Shown here: one piece after another, positions 13,901-27,587 of the stretch
How positions within the stretch are numbered: the stretch's first letter is position 1
How the letters are laid out: each line of letters starts with the position of its first letter
DNA from: Osedax fenrisi
Lineage: Eukaryota; Annelida; Polychaeta; Sabellida; Siboglinidae
Direction: 5' to 3'
DNA: 64,000 nucleotides
NCBI GenBank assembly: GCA_964019155.1
Contig: OZ025241.1
Coordinates: forward strand, 55,766,863-55,830,862
Position numbers and translations under genes: made by a program
The notes under the pieces: generated by a model
Told to the model about the DNA's origin: nothing
The model's database searches: none
What the model saw: the letters and a program-made list of their open reading frames with translations, nothing else

Positions 13901-14198
13901 TTATATCTATATTTCAAATATACTATAATATAAAATTAATAATTCATTATTATTACAGATAAAGTGTGAAGTATTATTTTACTTTTGTTTGTTCGGTATT
14001 ATATGTATGTTTTATATATATTTTGTAAATATGTTTCAAATGTATTATATTACTAAAATACAATATTAATAATTTTCTATTATTTCAGATTATAGTGATA
14101 AGTATTATATTATTTTGTTTCGTAATATTATTGGTATGTTTTGTTATTAACTGTTTTTGTATATGTATATTGGTTTATTTTATTTGTAACTTGTTCTG

Positions 14199-14238
<40 letters not shown>

Positions 14239-15425
14239 TCAAATTGATTATACAATTAAAATATAAATTAATAAAGTACCTACTATTATTACAGATTTTG
14301 GTAAGTATTACATTATTTGTTTGTTTCATTCTAGTATTGGTTTATTTGATTTTTAATATGTTCTGTTTATAATATATTTAAAATTTAACATTTAAAATTT
14401 AACATTTAAATATTAAATTATATAACTAATAATTTATTACTAAAACAGGATACAAGATGAAGAATTCTATAAAGTTAAAGTAGAAATTGAATATTTCGAT
14501 GCCACTTACAAAATAATGTATTTTATTTCTATTTTCGATTATTTTTACGCTATATTTTATTTCTATTTTGATCATTTTTCGTTTATAATTACTATATGAT
14601 TTATTTCTACTTTCGATTGTTTTTCGTTTATTTTTACGGTAACTGTAAAACGTTTTAATTTCCTTAATTTTTTAATTTCGTATTATTCTTTATTTATTTC
14701 TATAACGTATGTTATCGTTAGCAAATATTTATACTTTATACTTTCGATTATATTTTCGGCTATGTATTTGCTTAAATAAATTATCAATCAATCAATCAAT
14801 AAAGCTAAATCTAAAATTTGTATTATTTAAATACTTAAATTGTATTATTTATTAAAAAATAATAAAAATAAATAAATTATTAACTAATTAAATTACAATA
14901 TATTTTTTATAAAATTAATTATAAATAACGTAATTGTAATTTGTCTGATTGGTTCATCAATAATATATAGTTTATCTAGTGGTATATAGGGTGTCCGTAT
15001 TATAACAAAGGGTGTCCGTATTCGGTACCCCGTTATCTATGGAATTAAAAGATTAAATACAATTTTAAAATTACAATAATATCTATAATCATATAATATT
15101 AATATATTTTAATTTTTGAATAAAAATAATGAGTCATAACAAATTAAGACCATTTATTGTTAAAGTGTCCGTATTAGGTTACTTTCCCCTATTTGTAATG
15201 GGTTAGTATTAGTAATGTGTTAGTATTAACATCAATGGAGTAGTAAGATTAATGTGAATAATAAGGATATTATTAATGGTTTAGTGTTAATATTAAATGT
15301 ATTATAAATAGTAGTGGTATGGGGTTAGTAATTGGCTATAGCCTAACACTATATTGTCAATAGTAAGTAAAGGAATATTAATCATTATGATACAAATAAT
15401 ACATATAACATATTATACATAGTAA

Positions 15426-15489
<64 letters not shown>

Positions 15490-15547
15490 CACACACTTTA
15501 TATATAAATAATATATATAAATGGTATTAAATTCTGTATATTCATTT

Positions 15548-15607
<60 letters not shown>

Positions 15608-17390
15608 AATACACACAATTTATATATAAACAAATATATAAATGGTATTACATTATTTATATTAATTTTAAAAGTATATATATATATATATAAATATGAG
15701 AACCTAGTGATTCAGATCCACTTCTAGACATCTCATATTCACTTCTTACCTCCGAAGCTCTCTGCGTTAAATTCAATACATTACAAATCGTGTTTGTATT
15801 ATGTATACGCATACACATACAATATATTTATTGCTTGATATTACTGAATTACCTGATTTCATCTGTGATATTTCTAAAGCGCAATTAACATATAGGTACT
15901 AAAACATAAATATACTCATTTAGAAATGGCATTACTACACAGAATGGATCTATTACTTATGCGTATGACTTCATATTGTGAAATTGTGTTGTTGTTTAAT
16001 ATTATTTAATATATAATAGAACATATGCATCGATCATCATTGATATTACATACCTTATATACGATGTACATTTATAGAAAATAATGTATAGATATTACAT
16101 TTATAGTTATTAATTATGTAATTATGTATTTAATTATATTTCTAGTTATTACGTATGTAGGTATATAATTTATAATATCGCTATATGTAATTCAGCGAGT
16201 AACAATTGTTGCATCATCTACGAGTGTACCCACATCACAAATGATACGCTCATCTATACCTCATACGGTATGAGTCATACCTATATAGTTAGATCATATC
16301 CTAACTAAGTATACTTTAGTATACTATTAATACTTATTAGTACAGTTAAGTATATATATATATATACTACATAATACATAATATAATTATTACTATAGGT
16401 ACCAGGTAGTATACATTAAATAATATACATTAAATAGTATCTTCTACACAATATATGACCATATTGATATATTATAAAATTCAAATGGGGTCCATACGTG
16501 TGTTGTTGCCCGGGGCCTATAGTATGCTTAAGCCGTCCCTGCATAACATACATTAAATAGTATACACCATACAATGTTAAAAAATAGGGTACATTTAGTG
16601 TTTTTTTAGGGTGTAAGTAGTGTCCACATAACCGTACCCTAATTAGGGTTTTAATAAAAAAGATCATTACCCTAAAAATGATCAAACTGTACCCTAAATA
16701 ATGTTATCTGGTTGTACCCTAATTATATGATACCGTGTACCCTAATGCAATTTTATAATATGTACCATAATTGAATTTCATGATATGTAAATATAATAAT
16801 CACGTACCCTAATATTTAAAATATATGTACCCTAAATATATATAGTACAATAGTGCACTCATGAGTTTAAAAGTCGGGTACCCTATTTAGGGTACATGGT
16901 AAATTGTTGTGATATTTTAACGATATGTATCCTATAAATTGAATTCGCTGTATACAGCGGGTATACCCTAATTTTTAACAGTGTATGTGATTATTGGTTA
17001 CCCTATTCATTTGTTCTCGTTTCACACGATTGGTCAGCGTGGTTACTTCGAACTTGAGACCCCTGATATCGTCGTCCCTGGCCAGAGCGTATTCCCTCAG
17101 AGACATCAGCTCCTCGTTGTTCCTCTGATGAGTCATGAAGGGGCGTGGTTTATGTTAATGGGAGATAATAATCGAGAAGATTAATTCCGTCTTCTTTAAA
17201 TCCCTTTAGGATAATTTAATAAATATATAATATAATGGATCACAGTAAGGAGTGAACATACATTTCTTCTAATAAATAATAATAATTATTATTATTATTA
17301 ACGATAAATAATCTAATCAATTTTTTAAAATTATTTTAACATGTTAATTCATGCCTCTGTAACTATATATATATAGTTTATATATATATA

Positions 17391-17429
<39 letters not shown>

Positions 17430-17729
17430 ACTGCCTGTGTGGCTCAGTGGCTAAGGCGCCAGACTCACAAGCAGTAGGACACGGGTTCTACCCTCGTCCG
17501 GACCATTAATTAATTTTATAAAATGGGTCTTAAAATATTATTTAGAAGTGATCTTATATAATTGTGTATAAATAAATGATCGGCTCTCGTTAAAACCATG
17601 TATGCCTTAACATGAGAGCGGCTTCGAAGGGACATTAGAGCCATATATGGTTATAAGTGAAAACTTCATCTAAGTTCCTGGATGGGATGAAAGGACTCCA
17701 CCAAATAAAAATAACAATAACAATAACAA

Positions 17730-17772
<43 letters not shown>

Positions 17773-18044
17773 TACTATGAATATAAATGGAAAGAGTAAA
17801 TCACAATAACGTGATTTATTATATAAATTGTTAATACCTAGAGTTAATTTAGTATTTAATCATTGAGTCACTGTTAAATAAATGAATTATGAGTACTTCC
17901 TTAATATATATACAATTTTTTTTCGAAATAAAAATAATTAAGTATATATTAATACATATAATACATGTAAACATATATAAACAGTATTATTAACCTTTAT
18001 TTAGTATTAACATTTAAGGTATACTTTAGATATATATATATATA

Positions 18045-18096
<52 letters not shown>

Positions 18097-21000
18097 TATA
18101 TATGTGAAGACTATCTTAGATAATGTAATAAAAATATTTGGAAAATATTTTATTAATCCATAATATATACACCAATTATATACATATATACTATATTATA
18201 TAGTCTATATATTATATAAATATAAATAACTTTAGCAATTTCAGCGGCTGCCTTAAATCTGAGTAGTTCTATTCCTTTCATTTCCAATTGTGTGATTGTC
18301 GCTTGAATTCGCTTTTCTTTTTCTTCTATGTCTAAAATCATATATGTGTATTTAACTAGTGTATTCTATGCATTCTACATATATAGAGAATGATTGAATG
18401 AATTAATTATATTTATTTGTCTTATATACTATACATACATAATGAATACATAAGGAATATGTATACACTAAAATAATAAGTAAAAAGGGAAACCTTTAAT
18501 AGAAAGATGATTTCGAGAAAGGAATATCTGCTATAAATATACTATGTTTAATCAACAAATATGGATATTGATATTTACTAATTTTATATCGATGATAGAA
18601 ATAATTATACTTTAAATACATATATAAATATACACATATATGTGTATATATTTATCGATATATATAGGGGAAATCATCCATACTTATATAGGGGACATCA
18701 TCCATACTTCATGCGTTTTAAGTGATAGAATAAGTAAAATAATATTAACATATTGAATAATTTTAATATTTTTGTATTTATTTATACCGATAATTTACAT
18801 AAGCATAAATTATGAATAAAATAAAATTGTATATTATAATATTTGTTGATAAATATAGTAACAAAAGTCATTCGAGTACATCTAGTACGCATATTAGATC
18901 TATTAATAGATTTTTACGAACCTTGCTGAGATTGTTGCAATTGTTCGTTGAGTCCGTTTATCTCATCCTTAGCTTTGTCGAAGTTCTTCTGCAACTTCTT
19001 GAAGCCTCTTCATATTTATTAGAATATTATAGTAATGTTAAGTACATACAATATAGAACAACCCATACAATATAGTTTTTTAATAATGATATACAGCATG
19101 TATTACATTAATTTAAAAAAATGTTATACATAAAATGCAAATAAGTATAGGAAAATATTAATTAGATGTATAATCATCAGATTATTGAATATATTATTTC
19201 TAATTATTTATGTATTAATTAATATCTTACAATTATTGAACTAATATCAATATAGTTTTGGGATGTGTTATTCGTTAAAATAGTGAATATGTTAAATACA
19301 AGAATATACGTAATATAGGTTACAAATATATTAAATTAGAGATCAAATAATCTATATAATTTATATATTATTAATTATAATGTAGCCAGTAAATAGTTTT
19401 TTGAACAAATCAATGTTATTTATTTACATCGATGTTAAGTAATATAGTAAGATCTAATTAATTAATTAATTAATATTCTATTTACTATACAAATATGTAC
19501 TATTACATTAATTAGTTAACTATTAAAAGTACGTAGAATTCATAGGTATATGAAGTATCTTTATATGAAGTTCATATTTAAAAACTATTATATAAATATA
19601 CACATTTAATATACCAACAATTTAATATCCTATTATTAAGTAAATATAAATAGAGAAATATGGTATTATTTCATAAAATATAATAACATATAAATTTCAT
19701 AATACAAATATATTTATAATATAGAGAAGACAAATGTGATATTCTCTAATAATGTGCTACATCAGCAATACTACTGACATCTTTTATATACTAATTTAAA
19801 CATTTGTTAAGAAGTAAACTGATGTACATTTAAAAAATAGTTTATTTTTTTAGATGGAACTTAAACATGTTATAGAAATATAGGTACACAAATAATATAG
19901 GATGGAATTTATGGATATTTATCAATGGAATTTATGAAAATTAAGTTATATTATTGATAATAATTAATAATTCATTTTTAAAAATATAAAATGTTATCCA
20001 AAGATAAATTGGGAAATTTACAAAACCAAAAATGTATCTTATAATAAAATTATTATTTTTCTTTTATTTAATTATTATTTATAATTTATGAATTTTAATC
20101 TTAATTATAAATTTATATGTATACATCATACACAATATATGATAATTAATTTTGAACAATGAAATTATATGTATGATATTTAAAACTAATTGTGTAAACT
20201 TTATATTTAAAAATGTATTTATTTGATATCTATATATTTATATTTGATATAGTATATCGATTATTTCGTTTAATCTTAATTATGACATATATTTCATATT
20301 ATTATATTACCTATACTTATAATATCTAATATATTTGAATATAAATACAATCGACCTTTATAGTATACATTATATTATACAACTGATTAACAGTAATTAT
20401 ATGAAATGATATAGTATCTAACTTGTTAGTTTGTTTATTATTGATGGTGTTGGTGAGTTGGTAGATCATTTCTTTGTTGATGTCAGCCAGTCTCTCGGTG
20501 AGGTTAGATGCCAAGGTCAGCGATTCGTTGATGCTGTTCGATACCTGACATCACGTTAATAATAGAAGATAACAATAGAATGTGTGTGTATGTTGCATTG
20601 TTCGGTATAGATCTATCATTGATGCTGTTTTGTAAATTAGACATCTAACATTCATCTAATTGACTAATAATTAATGTATACTATAGTATAGTAATATATA
20701 TATATTATATACTGTTTAATACATTAATAAGATTATTAGTAAATATGTATTACGTCATATATGATATATAAATAGAATATACGATATGCCTTAATTCAAA
20801 ACGGTTTCTGGAAATTTTAATACGATGGATCACTAGTTACTATTACATACTTTTTCGCCTGTATATATTTTCGCCTACATACCATATAGTATAGTATAAC
20901 TTCATTTAAATATAATCAGTTATGAATCATAACTTATGATTCACGTATAGATATTCACCACGCGCATGCGTTAAAGAAATATTTCACCAGTATTCTTTTT

Positions 21001-23709
21001 ATTACAAAATGGACTCGATCTCAATTATCAAACTAATAACAACAGAACAACAGAACGCAAAGCTCTTACACTGTACGTCGTACACTGCCGTACACTGTAC
21101 GACGAACAATGCCGTACAATGTACGTCGTACACTGCCGTACACTGTACGTCATACAGGCCTGCGGATGATACAGCGTAGCAACGCGCACTGACTATAGAC
21201 ACTATCACACTTATCGCTAACGAAGCTTTTTATTAGTACGATAGTAAAGGGGAAAGTAAACCGAAGGGTTTTTATAGTATACTAAGTTCATACTTAATAT
21301 GGTTGCCAGCTTGCAATTCTCTATTATTACGTAATAACTGATATATATGATAACTTATTTATAAGATGAAATTAAATTATTAAAATATATAATATTAAAA
21401 TACGATTATTAATACTAATGACCTTAATGAACTTACTCTAGCGTGACGTATAGGACACGTGACTAAACCTTTTCGAGATCTAGGTCATCGATATCGTCAG
21501 TGGCGGTGACGTCATCGGTCCAGTTGACGTTGTCGTTGAAGAACTAGCAAACACGTGGTATTAGCGTACACACACCAGGTATTATATAATAGTTATCATT
21601 GATACACGTGACTACGTGAATATGCAAAGGATGTAGAAATCATAATCTCGTGATTCTAAAGTAATACATGTATACTTAATTTATTTATTATTTTTATTTT
21701 TTGATTTTATGGGTATTGTTTAGAATTATATATTAGAATTATTTCGTGTTCAAATAATATATATAAATATATTAAATATTAAATTTAGCTATTCTTATAT
21801 ATATATAATAGTTAGCTGTAATCATAGAGAACGAAGTCACTTCGTTCTCTATGGCTGTAATATTATATAACATATACACTAGTTCTCCCTAGGTAGCTAA
21901 GCTAGTTCTCCCTAACTTCATTGACTTCCCGGATAAGTTGTATTCGTTGCGTTGAAGATTCTTGAAATCCAACCACGAACACAGTCACATATTTCTGATA
22001 CTATAGTTACAGATATAGTATTAATAACCTATAGGTTATATACTGAATATATTCAGTATATAATTATAATTACTATAGTAACTATATATTGTATAATATT
22101 ATTAATTGTACTATAATTAATTGTATTATACCTAACATATTAAAATATAAAAAAAGATAGTATAATAATAATTATTAATCTTAATAATAAATCGTATTAG
22201 TATACTATACTATTCGGTATTATATTAGTAAATATAAATAATAAAAATAAAACACATCAACCACAAAAAAATGAAAAACTAACGGAACAAAGTGGAAGTA
22301 ATAATATTAATAAAAGATAATAATAATATTATGAACTTAGATATGGGATAGATATGATTTGAGATTGTTATAGAAGGAGGCGGGATATTGAATGGATTTT
22401 ATAGATGGAGGAAACGAATTCCAGATAGATGTGATAATGTAGGAGAATGAGCATTTATCGAATTTAAAGGAGGATGGTCGTGGTATAACGATATGTATAC
22501 TGGAAAGTGAGCGTGTATCGTGGGTGGTGGAGCGAATTGAGAGTAATTCAAATATATATGAAGGAATGGAGGAATATGTAGATTTATGTGTAATAGAAAG
22601 TAGTCGAATTAGTGATATTTTTTTATAGGGGAAATAGTTTGGTAGAAGTTGAAAGGAGTCAGTAGAGGAATGATCAGATAGTTTATATTTAAAATGGATC
22701 ATATGGATTATCTGATGATTTTGTCAATGGAGGAAGCAGGTAGGTTATATAATAAAGAGAACAATAATCAATACGAGAAATTACAAGTGAATTAATAAGG
22801 ACAGCACATAGGGAACGACTAATATGTTTACGGATACATCTGATTCTAAATATATGATTATTAGAGTCTTTAGACATTTTAGAAATATGGCAAGAAAAAT
22901 ATAAATCATAGTCGAAAACGATACCAAGATTGAGACCTGACTTGGAAGGTGAAATAAGCATCTTGTCAAGGTAAAAGGAAGAGAATGATGGGGAGTTCGT
23001 AATTAAATTAAAGAGGGCAGTATTTGAGGTATTTAATAGAATATTGTTGGAGAGAAGCCAGTATTTAATATAGGAGGCACTACACGCAATTATTTGGAGT
23101 GGATATAGGGTGGAAGGAATATAGTTATATACCGTCAGCATATATATGATAGAAAACACCAGGAAATTGGGATACAATATAACTTATAGATGCTATATAT
23201 ATACATGGAGAATTTAAGTGGAGCTAGGATAGAACCTTGTGGGACACTATAGAGTAGAATGCATGGGTCAAAAGAGAAATTACCGAATTTAACAGAGGAT
23301 GTTCTGTTTAGGATGTATGAGCTAAGCCATTTTTGAGCTACCATTAATGCCAATCATCTCAAGTCTCGAGATAAGAATATCATGTCGAAGAGAGCCAAAT
23401 TTAGAAGTAATCAAATAGTACCATTTGACAATTTAGTGAGGGAGAAACTTTGGCATAAATATGTTCAAGATTAGAAGGAGGACTGTCTCAAATTAGTGAG
23501 CTTTACGAAATGCACTATGCAGGGCACCACGGGAGGTGTTTAATGACATAACCCTATTTATTTGATTGAAACCGATTCTTTCAATAATGTTACTAATAAT
23601 AGGAAGTTGGAAGATAGGACGGTAATTACATAATATATTAGGGTTGGAAGAAGTTTTGTTTAATAATGGGTATTATGATAGTATGTTATATATATAGCTA
23701 TACATATAG

Positions 23710-23803
<94 letters not shown>

Positions 23804-25100
23804 GTATATATATATTTAGTATATATATAGTATCAGTATACTATATTAGCTATAAAATAGATTCTACTCGGTATTTTATCGCATAAACGAATCTACGGTG
23901 ACGCTATAGCGCACTATAGTATGTTAATTCTTTAATTCAATAATTGTTGAAATAAGTTATTGGACCTAAATTATATATAACTTATGAATCCAGTATTGTA
24001 GTAGGTAAGCATAATTATATATAGCTATGTATTTAAATTATTTTGTAGAAATGGATAATATTTTGTCTATATTTTGCTATTTTCTCAAAGATACCAAGAT
24101 AGTACATTATGTTCATTATCAATATCTTCACTTGTACCTCTAAATTACCACTATAATTGTTGAAATAGTTTAACTTTTATTATTCTTTCAAAAGTATTCA
24201 TCGAAAACTCGTTTACATATTATATTATATTAACATTTTCATGATTTATTTGATTAATTCCGTTAGGTATTTTAATAATGTTAATAATTTTATTAATAGT
24301 AATTAAAAAAATAATAGACCACCTATATATAACTATATGTTACAAATATATGTTATATTATAAAATAAACTGTTATAGGAGACAAGTTTACCAGGCTTAT
24401 ATAGAATTTAAACATAATCTATAATATCTAATTATAATTAAAATATAGAGGATTATTTGTGTAAGTATACTCAGGGAGTATACTCACTGGTATACTTACA
24501 ACAATTTATTGTATATATATATTATAGTATATTGTACATATATTGAAAAGAATAAGTAATTTTCAAACAAAATCAAGCGCTATTTTGTTCAGAATAACCT
24601 TATAAGGTTATAGTACTATAGTAAATACTACTTTAGATGATATGTGTCCTTTTACTATCTTAACTACATTAATTAATATGTAGACATACCTGAAGCTATT
24701 TTTAGATTATTACGTAATTCTCTACTAGTAAAATAACTTACTATATTGCATAACAGTTTTAGTATTGTAGAAGATTTAATCAAACAAAGTAGTATCCATA
24801 TAGTATAAATGATGATCGCTTATAATTTCAAAAATCATATATATATATATATATAATATTATATACTAAACCACCTCATATTATAAATTATAAATATGAA
24901 AATTAACAAACGATACATATATCCGATAATATACTTAATAATTAGGTTATACAAAAGTGTCAATAATCTAATATATTATCTAAAGACGTTAAATTATAAA
25001 TATTGCTCAGTGTTAAACTAACTTGTTTCTTTCTGACACGATCTTTCAATAATTGTTCAAGATCTTCCTATATGATATTATTATGTGTAATTGTGTATTA

Positions 25101-25156
<56 letters not shown>

Positions 25157-27517
25157 CAATTTGAAGATAATGCTTTTACAATATGATTATAATGGTTATA
25201 ATGATAATCAGCATGTTTATAATGTTGGTGATTATGATTATGATAAAGAATGTAATTATAATGATAATAATAGTTAAAATAATAATAATAATACCTTCAC
25301 TATTTTATCAAGTTCAAATAGTATAATTAATTCAATGCATCCGAACTTTAAAAAAAAAGTTGTCTTAAAATGTATTTTTTATTAAAAAATATATAATGGG
25401 AAAAATACTATCTTATGGAAATGATATTTATGACATTTATTCAATTATGAAATCATATTTTCTACTAAACTATATTAAATATCTTTGATAAAACAGTGCC
25501 AATGACAAAAGTTGTTACTAATACAAGTAAATACCCAAAATATATACAATTTATTCAATTAAAATGCTTAAGAAATGTAACAATAGGAATAAGTCAATCA
25601 TTCATCATAATAAGTGGCGAGTTTAAAAATCTCTTCTACATTAAATATTAGCAATTTTATTTTGAATTGAGAGTAATAAGTTATCAATGTTAATGATAAA
25701 TAATTACTCTATACATATGTTAATTATAGATGTTCATCCCACAATGAAATATCTCCATTAATCAAATATGATAATACACAGGTTTCTATGTATATAATAT
25801 ATACTATATATACACTATGTATCACTAGATTACGATAAAGCAAGATTGTTAAATTATCAATTTACATCTGTTTTTACAATAGAAAATGTTGTCATTCCGG
25901 ATCACACACGACAACAATAATAATGTTATATTTACAAGAGAAAATTTAAGACACATTTTAATTAAACTTTCCAATTCATATACAATTCCTTCAGATAAAA
26001 TAGCATCTTTCATATTTAAAAAATGCTCATATTAGTTATCACTATCACTATCAATAATATTTAATAAATCAATTAATTATGGTAAATGTCCTTTTATGTG
26101 GAAATATATTTGTATTATTCCAATTTTTAAAAATTGCAATATTTCTGTTTAATAAAATTATCGGCCAATTTCAATAACTTATATATAGTGAATTATACCC
26201 TTAAGGGTATTTGAAAAAAATTAACTAACACTATTACATAATTTGTATTAAAAAAATTACTTATATCTCCATCGCAATTTGGGTTTACTATTGGTAAGTC
26301 TGTAGAATTAAAGTTGTTATATTTCTTGAAAAATGAACATCAGCTATTAATGATAACAAATTTATAGATATTATTTATTTCGATTTTAAAAAGGCGTTCG
26401 CTAAAGTATCTCAGTAAACTACTCGTTAAAATTAAATATATTGGCATATCTCTTAATATTTATAAATGGATAGAAAGTTTTTAACTAATAAAAAACAATT
26501 AAAATCAAAATCAATTAGTAGTAGTAGTAGTAGTATTAGTAGTGGTAATGGTACTTATTTAATTGTATCAACAAACATGACTGTGCATTAATTAATTTAT
26601 TAATTGATAACACTTATTTAGATTTCATAACATTTAAATTATATAATCAAACAGCCAATGTTATCACTATACACTTAATATATATATTTTAACACGGCTA
26701 TTATATAATATAACACAGGAATTATTATACCGAGCAATATCTCTTATTGTTTGTATAATGAAATTATTTCATTTCAATAAAATCGTATTCAAATTATATA
26801 ATCAAACAGCCAATGTTGTCACTATACACTTAATATATATATTTTAACACGGCTATTATATAATATAACACAGGAATTATTATACCGAGCAATATCTCTT
26901 ATTGTTTGTATAATGAAATTATTTCATTTCAATAAAACCGTATTCAAATGTACATTATTTTATTGTAATAGATCTATTCGATTGCATATTCATTATTACA
27001 AGGATCGCACATATAGGTGTATAAACGGTATAAATATATGACCTGCAATTCTGTTTACAATGTATAATATACACATTGGTGACGTGGTACAATAACAAAC
27101 TGGATATATGAGCAATGCATACATAAATGCTAATTTTCATAAAGTATACTTGATATATAGAAATAACTCCGGTTAGAATAATGTGTGCTATATTTCTTAT
27201 ATATAGTAAATATAATATAGTTTCTTATAATATATTATAAGACATATAATATTAAACTACAATATAGTCATCGCTTCTACGTATTTTAAATGTTCTGTGA
27301 TTTAGTTTGTATAATAAACTGATAGTACCATATGAATATAGAATAGTATTTAATAGGAATTATTGTTTAAACCAAAAATATGTTGACCCAAATACAAAGT
27401 AAAATTACAATTTATCCAGAATCAAGAATCTAGAAAACATATGTACTTCTGATTAATAAATTACCTATAAATACTCTTATTTAAATTGTTAAATAAAATT
27501 CATCGATTTATTTGTAT

Positions 27518-27587
<70 letters not shown>

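Larger units (their letters stand above)
9430..14805 (+). mobile_element. Nearly complete non-LTR retrotransposon (CR1/Jockey group)
   Basis: Two coding regions, ORF1 (9806-10771) and ORF2 (about 10789-13659), are followed by a 1.1-kb 3' UTR of degenerate tandem units. The end is a short tail TCAATCAATCAATCAAT at 14786-14802. The 5' border is not marked and is placed somewhere between 9420 and 9800. Codon use is extremely AT-rich. It sits inside the TA-flanked element, which itself lies in an intron of the main host gene. A frameshift and a lost catalytic residue show that this copy is dead. Confidence 0.8.
8971..15189. mobile_element. TA-flanked DNA element (family B) carrying a LINE
   Basis: The left end GGGGAAAGTAACCGAATACG (8971) matches the inverted right end GGGGAAAGTAACCTAATACG (15189). 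Both ends are flanked by TA and by the same GGGTTAG repeat array. The motif AATACGGACACCCT or close variants recurs near both ends (8983, 9002, 9347; inverted at 14990, 15009 and 15163). Only about 0.5 kb of the left arm and 0.3 kb of the right arm belong to this element. The middle is a non-LTR retrotransposon inserted later. No transposase is present. The end structure parallels the element at 1893-2850. Confidence 0.75.

Noticed and set aside
16981..17184. Plus-strand open frame of 67 codons
   Set aside because: It is the shadow of exon 10 of the minus-strand gene, whose splice borders and phase fit much better.
17431..17510. Functional tRNA gene
   Set aside because: The cloverleaf is incomplete (anticodon arm does not pair) and the same body sequence follows in other copies, so it is a SINE head.
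18812..19075. Plus-strand open frame of 87 codons
   Set aside because: It overlaps exon 8 on the opposite strand. The non-exon parts are low-complexity AT.
21002..21208. Minus-strand open frame with repeated YDVQCTAV units
   Set aside because: The repeat in the peptide comes from the 24-base DNA tandem array. There are no splice borders or family.
24680..24716. Possible micro-exon ELRNNLKIAS on the minus strand with GTATGT donor
   Set aside because: Its start and end phases do not fit the flanking exons without two further unseen exons.
25172..25280. Plus-strand Asn/Tyr/Asp-rich open frame after an (AT)n tract
   Set aside because: It is the translation of a degenerate ATAATG/GATTAT microsatellite.
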